This document shows, in pieces, positions 1 to 4,682 of a stretch of 5,698 nt of DNA. How positions within the stretch are numbered: the stretch's first letter is position 1; every line of letters begins with the position of its first letter. The notes beneath the pieces were generated by a model. That model was not told where the DNA came from. It saw nothing but the letters and a program-made list of their open reading frames with translations, and made no database searches. Source of the stretch: an uncultured Saprospiraceae bacterium (GTDB lineage Bacteria; Bacteroidota; Bacteroidia; Chitinophagales; Saprospiraceae); the NCBI GenBank assembly GCA_937894165.1, contig CALCSX010000107.1, positions 1 through 5,698 of the forward strand, given 5' to 3'. The position numbers were made by a program, and so were the translations under genes.

Positions 1-780
1 AAATATGCATTGTATAATTATTATGACCAGTTGCATCTTTATGATTTTGACAGGAGTACCGGTCTATTATCCAATCATAGAAAAATATTCATATACCCCC
101 AAGATTCTGTGGATCGGGATGAAATACTTTTCAGCAGTGTGGAGTGGTCTCCTAATAGCCGATTTATATACACAGCAAATTCCTTGAATCTTCATCAAGT
201 AGATACATGGGAGGAAGATATTCAAGATGGAATTAGGCTTATAGATACCTATAATGGTACTTTAGATCCTTTTCAAACAGAAATATTCCTCATGGTGCAA
301 GGTCCGGATTGTAAAATATATGTAAGCCCTAAGAATGGAGCTTATTCTATCCATGTGATCAATAAACCCGATGAGTTAGGAACAGCTTGTGAATTTGTAC
401 AAAATGGAATCAAGCTACCTAATACGAACAGTGGTACGCTGCCCAACTTCCCCCGATTCAGGGTGGATGAAGAAGAAAAATGTGATCCTACGCTTGTGTC
501 AGTATTCGGACATACTGTCTATTACCGCAGGAATATAGAAGTGTACCCTAATCCATCAAGCGGCGTGTTTCATATCGAAAAGCCTGAGGATTTGGAGGAA
601 GGAATTTTAAGGGTAATGGATCAGAATGGCAGGGAGGTATATCAGACTAAGATGGGTGGCTTGCCGCAGAATACTCAAATAGACATCAGTAATTTTCCGT
701 CGGGCATGTATCTACTGGAGATATTCCCTGATGATAATACAGAGAGGACATTTTATAGTGCGAAGTTGAATAAGATGTAG
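1..780 (+). CDS. Secreted propeller-like protein with T9SS type A C-terminal sorting domain (5' end outside window)
   Basis: The reading frame is open from base 1 to the stop at 778-780, so this is the C-terminal 259 residues of a longer protein; the in-frame TTG at 10 is probably an internal leucine. Residues about 40-150 look like beta-propeller or WD40-like blades of Bacteroidota surface proteins: WSPNSRFIYTAN at 49-60, GPDCKIY at 101-107, and later a LPNFPRFR segment. From about residue 178 a T9SS type A sorting domain follows, with VYPNPSSG starting at 181, an LRVMDQNGREV strand, and IDISNFPSGMYLLEI starting at 227, ending close to the stop as usual. In the family this domain directs passage through the outer membrane by the type IX system, and is then cleaved or replaced by a surface anchor. 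The substrate or role of the N-terminal part cannot be told. The gene converges on the lipocalin gene, and no convincing terminator hairpin is seen in the 50-bp gap. Confidence 0.88.
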   Translation, partial: KYALYNYYDQLHLYDFDRSTGLLSNHRKIFIYPQDSVDRDEILFSSVEWSPNSRFIYTANSLNLHQVDTWEEDIQDGIRLIDTYNGTLDPFQTEIFLMVQGPDCKIYVSPKNGAYSIHVINKPDELGTACEFVQNGIKLPNTNSGTLPNFPRFRVDEEEKCDPTLVSVFGHTVYYRRNIEVYPNPSSGVFHIEKPEDLEEGILRVMDQNGREVYQTKMGGLPQNTQIDISNFPSGMYLLEIFPDDNTERTFYSAKLNKM

Positions 781-830
781 GGGCGGGGTTGATACTATTA
801 CATTAAAGGGGATAATTTTGTTATTTTATG

Positions 831-1358
831 TCACTCACAGCTCTGATCCGTCATTACCACCTGATTGGTATCATAGCCGAATTCTTCTTTGGCTTTACGG
901 ATAAGGTTGCTGTATAATCCCTCTTTCATTTGTTTATCGCGAGAAAGTATCCAGAAGTACTTCCGGCTTGGCTCGCCAATCATAGCCCATTGGTAGTTGG
1001 GGTCGAGGTCCAGAATGTAGTAATCACCTTTGAAGGGCCAGAAGAATTGGACTTTTAGGCGTGAATTGTTGCTGCCTTCAACTGCAAATGCCTTGCCTTT
1101 AACATCTTTCATTTTTCCGTTTTTCAGGCATTTGTTGTAGACTTCAACGTAGTCTTCTTTAGGGGTGTAGGTAGCGGAGACGCAAGTACAGCCTTTTTGG
1201 AAGGAGGCGGGGATGGTAGCTATTTCGTACCAGGTGCCGCTATATTTGTCGAGATCTACTTGATCCACGGTGGAGATGGGTTGCGGCGTTTTGCAAGATA
1301 AAAGGGATATAAGGGTTAGGGTGGAGAGGATGAATAGAGTATTTTTGGTGGAAATCAT
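831..1358 (-). CDS. blc: Blc-type lipocalin, outer-membrane lipoprotein
   Basis: The 175-residue protein has the size of bacterial lipocalins. Residues 1-22 form a lipoprotein signal: a short basic start, a hydrophobic stretch, and the lipobox LLSC with Cys22 as the expected lipidated residue. The mature part carries the lipocalin signature GTWYEIA at 41-47, the FQKG segment at 53-56, the FFWPFKGDYYILDLD strands at 105-119, and the second signature GEPSRKYFWILSR at 128-140, all as in E. coli Blc and apolipoprotein D. The family folds as an eight-stranded barrel that binds fatty acids or lysophospholipids, and in bacteria it usually sits on the inner leaflet of the outer membrane. The mature protein also has Cys57, Cys59, Cys77 and Cys174, which could form disulfides. 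ATG at 1356-1358 is the only start that keeps the signal peptide. It is preceded by no clear ribosome binding site or TAnnTTTG promoter. The gene appears monocistronic, with about 870 bp of repeat-rich DNA upstream. Confidence 0.93.
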   Translation of the reverse strand: MISTKNTLFILSTLTLISLLSCKTPQPISTVDQVDLDKYSGTWYEIATIPASFQKGCTCVSATYTPKEDYVEVYNKCLKNGKMKDVKGKAFAVEGSNNSRLKVQFFWPFKGDYYILDLDPNYQWAMIGEPSRKYFWILSRDKQMKEGLYSNLIRKAKEEFGYDTNQVVMTDQSCE

Positions 1359-1450
1359 GTTTGGTAGTTTGTCTTGGATTTGAGGAAAGGTTTCTTAGTA
1401 TAACAAGGGATGGGGGGTGGCTGTTCATAATTCTATGTTCTAGGTTCTAG

Positions 1451-1503
1451 CTTCGGCTTCGCTCAGCTACCGAGGTTCTGTACTTCGACGGAGCTCAGTA
1501 ACC
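1451..1503. repeat. Two diverged copies of a CTTCG...GCTCAG...ACC repeat
   Basis: Bases 1451-1471 and 1483-1503 align without gaps at 15 of 21 positions. They share CTTCG, GCTCAG and the final ACC, and are offset by 32 bp. A GTTGAGCGGCAGTGAG stretch at 1519-1534 resembles the same motif on the opposite strand. From memory, similar CTTCG(N5)GCTCAG repeats are common between genes in Bacteroidota, but I cannot name a family. Confidence 0.55.
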
Positions 1504-1548
1504 ATCGCCTATCGGCTCGTTGAGCGGCAGTGAGAACGATTCGGAGGT

Positions 1549-1561
1549 ATGCCTTCGGCAT
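1549..1561. repeat. Mini-hairpin, ATGCC-TTC-GGCAT
   Basis: A perfect 5-bp stem closes a three-base loop TTC. It belongs to a recurring set in this gap with a CC-TNY-GG core: 1549-1561, 1610-1622 (ATACC-TGC-GGTAT), 1724-1736 (ATGCC-TGT-GGCAT) and the imperfect 1882-1893 (GCC-TGC-GGC core). Confidence 0.6.
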
Positions 1562-1575
1562 TTTGTTTTTGGGCT

Positions 1576-1660
1576 CGCAAAGGCGCCGAGCCGCAAAGGT
1601 TTAGAGGGAATACCTGCGGTATCAAAAAAAATAGCATTATTATTTAAGCGCGCAAAGGTG
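1576..1660. repeat. Scattered CGCAAAGG repeats
   Basis: CGCAAAGG occurs at 1576-1583, 1592-1599 and 1651-1658. The same motif returns in longer form at 1919-1956. Repeats of this kind, often annotated by mistake as small proteins rich in AKHAK-like runs, are frequent between genes in Bacteroidota. Confidence 0.6.
1610..1622. repeat. Mini-hairpin, ATACC-TGC-GGTAT
   Basis: A perfect 5-bp stem with the loop TGC, of the same CC-TNY-GG type as the hairpin at 1549-1561. The stem bases differ while pairing is kept. Confidence 0.6.
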
Positions 1661-1677
1661 GAGAAGCTGTGCTTCTC
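1661..1677. repeat. 17-bp hairpin GAGAAGC-TGT-GCTTCTC, copy 1
   Basis: A perfect 7-bp stem with the loop TGT, preceded by CGCAAAGGTG and followed by GGT. An identical hairpin in the same setting lies at 1960-1976, so hairpin and CGCAAAG-type repeat appear to form one composite unit. Confidence 0.75.
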
Positions 1678-1707
1678 GGTAGGATTGCATTGCAAAATAT
1701 AATATTA

Positions 1708-1744
1708 AAGAAAACACAATTAGATGCCTGTGGCATGTTTTCTT
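1708..1744. repeat. Nested hairpin with 9-bp outer stem
   Basis: AAGAAAACA (1708-1716) pairs with TGTTTTCTT (1736-1744). Inside lies the small hairpin ATGCC-TGT-GGCAT (1724-1736), which shares T1736 with the outer stem. The sequence shows the pairing directly; whether it is transcribed is unknown. Confidence 0.55.
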
Positions 1745-1918
1745 CTAACCACAAAATTTCCCTATAGGGCTTTGCCTGTGTTTTGATGAAAATGACTTTT
1801 GAAACCTAATTAAAAGATTTAGATCTGAAGGGGCAGATTTACAAACTTGCGTCAGCATTGAAATAGGATTGGTAAGGGATATCGCCTGCGGCAATAGTTT
1901 TTATGATCATTTTTTGGA

Positions 1919-1956
1919 CGCAAAGCACGCGAAGGGAAGCGCAAAGCACGCGAAGG
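1919..1956. repeat. Direct repeat of CGCAAAGCACGCGAAGG
   Basis: Two identical 17-bp copies lie at 1919-1935 and 1940-1956, a period of 21 bp. The second runs directly into the second copy of the GAGAAGC-TGT-GCTTCTC hairpin. Confidence 0.8.
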
Positions 1957-1959
1957 TGG

Positions 1960-1976
1960 GAGAAGCTGTGCTTCTC
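1960..1976. repeat. 17-bp hairpin GAGAAGC-TGT-GCTTCTC, copy 2
   Basis: Identical over 17 bp to the hairpin at 1661-1677 and likewise preceded by a CGCAAAG/CGCGAAG-type repeat and followed by GGT. The two copies are about 300 bp apart in the same orientation. Confidence 0.75.
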
Positions 1977-2036
1977 GGTGAGATGTTCTATTCAGAAAGT
2001 ATTAGCACTGATACCAAAGATTATGAGATTAAATGC

Positions 2037-2174
2037 CAATTGCATTTATTCACAAAAAATATTCATTTATGGTGAATAGATTCACTAAAAAGATATATAA
2101 ATGGTGAATAGATTCACTAAAAAGATATATAAATGGTGAATAGATTCACTAAAAAGATATATAAATGGTGAATA
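2037..2174. repeat. 32-bp tandem repeat array with palindromic core GTGAAT-AG-ATTCAC
   Basis: Three identical 32-bp units lie at 2069-2100, 2101-2132 and 2133-2164. Each begins ATGGTGAATAG and holds the 14-bp palindrome GTGAAT-AG-ATTCAC (2072-2085, 2104-2117, 2136-2149) followed by an AT-rich spacer. The array goes on in register at both sides. Bases 2037-2068 match the unit at 19 of 32 positions, including ATTCAC at 2048-2053 exactly 32 bp before the next one. Bases 2165-2174 repeat the first 10 bases of the unit. The outer units being diverged and the inner ones identical suggests recent amplification. The 32-bp period is close to three helical turns, so any protein bound to the palindromes would sit on one DNA face. 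The array begins about 50 bp past the queE stop. Confidence 0.92.
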
Positions 2175-2187
2175 CAACAAGTATTCA
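2169..2187. repeat. Hairpin TGAATAC-AACAA-GTATTCA at the array edge
   Basis: A perfect 7-bp stem with a 5-base loop. Its left arm uses the GTGAATA of the last partial unit of the 32-bp array. It lies downstream of queE, but there is no T-run after it on the queE strand, so I do not call it a terminator. Confidence 0.5.
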
Positions 2188-2226
2188 GACAATATTAAAT
2201 GAGGGGCAGCTAAAATAATTCAATTT

Positions 2227-2874
2227 CTAATCTATTCCTAGGAGCTTGTGGGTCTGCAGGCTCAGCTTCCAGCGTGGATGATCCATGCAGTATTTAACTG
2301 TTTGTTGGGTATTGAACTCACGGTCGAGGTTGTCCATAGGCTGTAGATAGAAGTGGTCGAAGTCGAGATGGGCATATTTCTCAGGCTCAGCGTCAGCTTG
2401 GGGGTAGATGAGTTTCAGTTCGTCTCCTCGGGTAATGATGATCTCAGTGTTAGCTTTGGGGCTGATACATATCCAGTCGAGATTGGATGGGAGGGTGAGG
2501 GTGCCATTGGATTCGACGGCTGTAACGAATCCCGCTCGCTTGAAGTTCTCGATAAGTTCCTCGTCAAGTTGAAGGGCCGGTTCTCCACCGGTAAAGACGA
2601 TGTATCGGAAATCAGCATTCTCGAGTTGCGGGAATAAGCGGGAGGCTTGCTCTACTAATTCCTCAGCAGTATATACGCCACCGTTCTGACCATCGGTCCC
2701 TACAAAATCGGTGTCGCAGAATTGACAAACTGCAGAGGCTCTTCCGGATTCCAGTCCATTCCAAAGATTACAACCTGTAAAACGGCAAAAGATAGCAGGT
2801 CTGCCGCTTTGAGCGCCTTCACCCTGCAGTGTATAAAACATTTCTTTGATTTTATAGTTCTTTATCCTCGCCAA
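2227..2874 (-). CDS. queE: 7-carboxy-7-deazaguanine synthase QueE (radical SAM), TTG start
   Basis: QueE turns 6-carboxy-tetrahydropterin into 7-carboxy-7-deazaguanine, on the route to preQ0 and queuosine in tRNA, using S-adenosylmethionine, a [4Fe-4S] cluster and magnesium. The 215-residue protein shows the family landmarks in order: FYTLQGEG at 13-20, the cluster cysteines C35-X14-C50-X2-C53 (a long-spaced motif known for some QueE, such as the Burkholderia enzyme, in place of CX3CX2C), TGGEPALQ at 95-102, ESNGT at 121-125, ISPKA at 137-141, ELKLIYP at 152-158, YLQPMD at 176-181, and the C-terminal LSLQTHKLLGI. All key residues are present. The start is taken as TTG (2872-2874): an in-frame TAG lies two codons upstream, and the next ATG (residue 12) would cut into the conserved N-terminus. 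No other queuosine genes are in view. It is divergent from the Smr gene with a 37-bp gap. Confidence 0.95.
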   Translation of the reverse strand: MARIKNYKIKEMFYTLQGEGAQSGRPAIFCRFTGCNLWNGLESGRASAVCQFCDTDFVGTDGQNGGVYTAEELVEQASRLFPQLENADFRYIVFTGGEPALQLDEELIENFKRAGFVTAVESNGTLTLPSNLDWICISPKANTEIIITRGDELKLIYPQADAEPEKYAHLDFDHFYLQPMDNLDREFNTQQTVKYCMDHPRWKLSLQTHKLLGID

Positions 2875-2878
2875 AGCC

Positions 2879-2886
2879 TATTTTTG
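2879..2886 (+). promoter_or_regulatory. Candidate -7 element for the DUF2027-Smr gene
   Basis: TATTTTTG matches TAnnTTTG exactly and would place a transcript start near 2893, about 20 nt before the ATG at 2912. No TTG lies 17-23 bp upstream, so the -33 part is missing or weak. AAGGA at 2896-2900 may act as a ribosome binding site, though 11 nt from the ATG is rather far. Confidence 0.4.
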
Positions 2887-2888
2887 CA

Positions 2889-2921
2889 CAAATGTAAGGA
2901 ATCTCTGTCATATGAACTCAA
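2889..2921 (-). promoter_or_regulatory. Candidate Bacteroidota promoter for queE
   Basis: On the minus strand TACATTTG (2889-2896) matches the -7 consensus TAnnTTTG exactly, and TTG (2919-2921) precedes it by 22 bp, inside the 17-23 bp range reported for Flavobacterium-type promoters. Transcription would begin near 2883, leaving a leader of about 8-10 nt before the TTG start codon. The -33 part lies inside the first codons of the Smr gene. Confidence 0.55.
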
Positions 2922-3925
2922 TTTTTAAAGTAGGTAGTACCGTAAAGCTCAAACATACCTTCGAAAACGCTGAAATAGTCGAGGTTTTCGAGGATGGCAT
3001 GTTGCTTGTCCTTATTGCGGGGGAGCGGGAGCCCATCCCGGTGGATCCTGAGAATATATTAGACAGCAAGAATCTAAATCAATTAATTCCGCAGAAGGAG
3101 AAGGGCTATGACAGTCATATTCCTTTCGAAACATATGGATTCAAGCATCATTTTCTTCATGCCAAGCCTTGTGAGGGGGAGATGGGTTTCAAGTATTTTG
3201 AGTTGTATTTTGCGAATATTTCTTCGGCAAAATTAAGTGCGGATTGCCGGTTTACAGTAGGGAACTTGACTGTGTTTAAAGGTTTGAAGATTTTGGAGAA
3301 GGCTTCTTTCAATTATCTGTGTTCCTTTAAATATGATGATTTGAGTTCCCAGATGATTTTCACCTGCGATGCCCGACCGATGACGGCAAAGGGGACTGGA
3401 GGAGCCGAAAAATATGAATTGAAGTTGAAGGGGACCCGATTTTTTAAGAATCTGGATAAATATTACCCGCTGCCTTTGGATGGCTATTCCTTCGATTTGG
3501 TCAATCTACAGGTGAGTAAGGATACGATCGACATAAAAACCTACACAGAAGCCAAGAAGAGCGAGAATAATGTGCAGAAAGAGTCAGTAGTGCCTCATGA
3601 AGTTATCAAGGTAAATCAGTACAGATCCAAAAAATTGGCGGAATTCAACCGAGAGCTGGATTTGCATATTGAGAAGTTGACGGACAAGCATTCGTCGATG
3701 AATAACGGACAGATTTTAAAATTGCAGTTGGATACCTTTCAGAGGTTTTTGGAGGATGCCGTTATAATTGGAATTGACAGGGTTTTTGTCATCCATGGCA
3801 TCGGAAAGGGGAAATTAAAGAATGAGATTGCAGCGATTTTGTTTCAGCATCCGGAGGTGAAGACATTTGTTAATGAGTTTCATCCGAGGTATGGTTTTGG
3901 GGCGACGGAGATTATATTTAAATAA
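2912..3925 (+). CDS. DUF2027 domain protein with C-terminal Smr domain
   Basis: The 337-residue protein has an N-terminal basic, beta-rich segment (KVGSTVKLKHTFENAEIVEV at 6-25, resembling a small barrel), a middle domain of about residues 70-215 like the Bacteroidota-specific DUF2027, a charged linker (about 215-245), and an Smr domain at about 245-337. The Smr domain shows LDLH at 249-252, HGIGKG at 295-300 and the closing YGFGATEIIFK. In other families Smr domains are nucleic-acid binding or endonuclease modules. In MutS2 and SmrB they act on stalled or collided ribosomes, mainly through cleavage of mRNA; LDLH and HGxG hold the conserved histidines. Here no MutS ATPase part is present, so this is a stand-alone Smr protein and its substrate is unknown. 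ATG at 2912 fits the conserved start. The gene is divergent from queE and followed by 764 bp of gene-free DNA. Confidence 0.85.
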   Translation: MNSIFKVGSTVKLKHTFENAEIVEVFEDGMLLVLIAGEREPIPVDPENILDSKNLNQLIPQKEKGYDSHIPFETYGFKHHFLHAKPCEGEMGFKYFELYFANISSAKLSADCRFTVGNLTVFKGLKILEKASFNYLCSFKYDDLSSQMIFTCDARPMTAKGTGGAEKYELKLKGTRFFKNLDKYYPLPLDGYSFDLVNLQVSKDTIDIKTYTEAKKSENNVQKESVVPHEVIKVNQYRSKKLAEFNRELDLHIEKLTDKHSSMNNGQILKLQLDTFQRFLEDAVIIGIDRVFVIHGIGKGKLKNEIAAILFQHPEVKTFVNEFHPRYGFGATEIIFK

Positions 3926-3951
3926 TTACGAATTACGAATTAAAAATTACG
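3924..3951. repeat. AATTACG direct repeats
   Basis: AATTACG occurs at 3924-3930 (overlapping the TAA stop of the Smr gene), 3931-3937 and 3945-3951, with a partial copy between. From memory, such AATTACGAATTA strings are frequent between Bacteroidota genes; they have no known role. Confidence 0.7.
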
Positions 3952-4032
3952 ATATGTTGTTTCTAATTTGGTTCATGTGTGCGACCGCCTCCGGGGTTGT
4001 GACGATGGGGTGATTAGATTTCTAACATAGAT

Positions 4033-4275
4033 TGACCTCATCCGAGGTCATGGGAGAATTTGTAGGTTTTGTTTATAAATATAAAATTGCACCAGGTGTT
4101 GTTCAACTCCCTGCGGAGTTGGAAGATTTTTGTAGTTAACCCCGAGTTGCAGCCGAGTCCGGCTTTACTCGGGGTTATTGATATTAAACTCCTACGGAGT
4201 TACGAGGTGGTCAATGTCCTTTTTTTAGAATGGGTTCTACCCATTCTTGAGATATTACGCCCCTGCTGAAAGGGC
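4033..4275. repeat. Array of six hairpins with short loops
   Basis: Perfect or near-perfect hairpins follow one another: 4033-4050 (TGACCTC/GAGGTCA, loop ATCC); 4104-4121 (CAACTCC/GGAGTTG, loop CTGC); 4137-4177 (11-bp outer stem around an inner AGCCG/CGGCT stem); 4187-4201 (AACTCC/GGAGTT, loop TAC); 4227-4247 (AGAATGGGT/ACCCATTCT, loop TCT); and a weaker one at 4259-4275 (GCCC/GGGC). The second and fourth share the ACTCC/GGAGT arms. Some may end Smr gene transcription, but none is followed by a good T-run on that strand. Similar strings of palindromes, often with CTCC(N)GGAG and ACCCATTC arms, are familiar to me from other Bacteroidota intergenic DNA. Confidence 0.8.
4137..4177. repeat. Large two-part hairpin within the array
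   Basis: The outer stem is 4137-4147 with 4167-4177 (11 bp, AACCCCGAGT paired with ACTCGGGGTT plus a T-A pair). The inner stem is 4151-4155 with 4160-4164 (AGCCG/CGGCT, loop AGTC), separated by a small 3x2 internal loop. This is the strongest fold in the array and could block transcription or form a cruciform. Confidence 0.75.
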
Positions 4276-4282
4276 TAATAAT

Positions 4283-4290
4283 TATTTTTG
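4283..4290 (+). promoter_or_regulatory. Possible -7 element upstream of the structured element
   Basis: TATTTTTG matches TAnnTTTG exactly. Transcription starting near 4297 would run through the structured element at 4347-4459 and on to pgmB. No TTG is present at the expected -33 distance and the region is AT-rich, so a chance match is quite possible. Confidence 0.25.
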
Positions 4291-4346
4291 AACCTATTTT
4301 TCTTCATATTATACATTTTTTATTATGAATCCATCTTCTCTTCTCA

Positions 4347-4459
4347 CTTCACCCGCATCAGGGATAGGAATGGTGAAGCTTGCAAAGCGGAAGTGCGATA
4401 GCACCGCAGCCATGGATAGCCCGGTCACCGTCACGAGAATAGACCGCATAGGTCTGTGA
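4347..4459 (+). ncRNA. Candidate structured RNA element of unknown family
   Basis: A GC-richer block in AT-rich surroundings folds compactly on paper. GGG (4361-4363) and AATGG's last four bases (4370-4373) pair with CCC (4420-4422) and CCAT (4410-4413). Between them lies a symmetric 6x6 internal loop, ATAGGA facing GGATAG, which has two Watson-Crick pairs flanked by purine-purine oppositions. Inside is the hairpin GCG-gaa-GTGC-GATA-GCAC-CGC (4387-4407). A further hairpin follows at 4431-4459: TCAC with GTGA, and AGACC-GCATA-GGTCT. An alternative stem CTTCACC/GGTGAAG (4347-4353 with 4372-4378) would exclude the main stem, as in a switch. The GGATAGCCCGGTC segment reminds me of repeated intergenic elements in Bacteroidota. 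Strand and expression are inferred from the pgmB direction only. Confidence 0.4.
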
Positions 4460-4490
4460 GATATGAATGGGAATAGGAAAATTACTTTTC

Positions 4491-4584
4491 ATATTGGAAA
4501 CAGACGGTGAGATGCCCTAAAAATTATAAATTTAAAGGCTGATAGAGTGCTTTTCAAAAGAATTTTAGTCCATATTTCCAATAT
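4491..4584. repeat. 10-bp inverted repeat ATATTGGAAA ... TTTCCAATAT
   Basis: ATATTGGAAA (4491-4500) and its exact complement TTTCCAATAT (4575-4584) enclose 74 bp of AT-rich DNA that contains a small CTTTT-C-AAAAG palindrome. It could be a pair of binding sites upstream of pgmB or a long-range stem; I do not recognise it. Confidence 0.45.
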
Positions 4585-4604
4585 TTCATGGTTTTTAGTT
4601 TAAT

Positions 4605-4619
4605 TTGTACTTTGTACAA
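4605..4619. promoter_or_regulatory. Operator-like palindrome TTGTAC-TTT-GTACAA upstream of pgmB
   Basis: A perfect 6-bp inverted repeat with a 3-bp centre lies 70 bp before the pgmB start, followed by a further GTAC at 4623-4626. Sugar-phosphorylase operons are often controlled by a local repressor or activator, so this is a fair operator candidate, but no regulator gene is in view and the site is not recognised. Confidence 0.4.
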
Positions 4620-4676
4620 TAAGTACCCCATGAGTGGCGAAAATATTGTATATTAGCAAGCTTAGTCAAGATTTTT

Positions 4677-4682
4677 AAAAGG
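4677..4682 (+). promoter_or_regulatory. Ribosome binding site of pgmB
   Basis: AAAAGG ends 7 nt before the ATG at 4690. It is the best-placed ribosome binding site in the window and supports this start. Confidence 0.45.

Larger units (their letters stand above)
1359..2226. other. Gene-free repeat-rich region between queE and the lipocalin gene
   Basis: I see no credible gene here. The short open frames (for example 1520-1702 on the plus strand, 1495-1695 on the minus strand and 1869-2075 on the plus strand) translate repeat DNA and have no recognisable domain. From the lipocalin side the region holds CTTCG/GCTCAG repeats (1451-1503), mini-hairpins (1549-1976), CGCAAAG-type repeats (1576-1956), an AT-rich stretch with little structure (about 1785-1865 and 1980-2036), and the 32-bp tandem array (2037-2174). 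It lies downstream of queE and upstream of the lipocalin gene, both on the minus strand. Confidence 0.8.

Noticed and set aside
10..12. TTG start for the first gene
   Set aside because: The frame stays open to base 1 and the protein begins mid-domain, so the true start lies outside the window.
781..830. Terminator between the two convergent genes at the left
   Set aside because: The gap has a G-rich start and T-rich parts, but I find no stable stem followed by a T-run.
1495..1702. Overlapping short open frames on both strands
   Set aside because: Both cover the same repeats and palindromes, so each strand looks open by symmetry. Neither has a recognisable domain.
1869..2075. Possible small protein on the plus strand (68 codons)
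   Set aside because: Its middle is a translation of the CGCAAAGCACGCGAAGG repeats (an AKHAK-type run), and its end runs into the 32-bp array. It has no domain and no ribosome binding site.
2037..2174. CRISPR array
   Set aside because: The 32-bp units follow one another directly with no variable spacers, and no cas genes are nearby.
2353..2637. 94-codon open frame antisense to queE
   Set aside because: It lies wholly inside queE, whose protein is clearly conserved.
4069..4269. Possible 66-residue protein on the plus strand
   Set aside because: It translates the hairpin array almost end to end, starts in an AT-rich stretch without a ribosome binding site, and has no domain.
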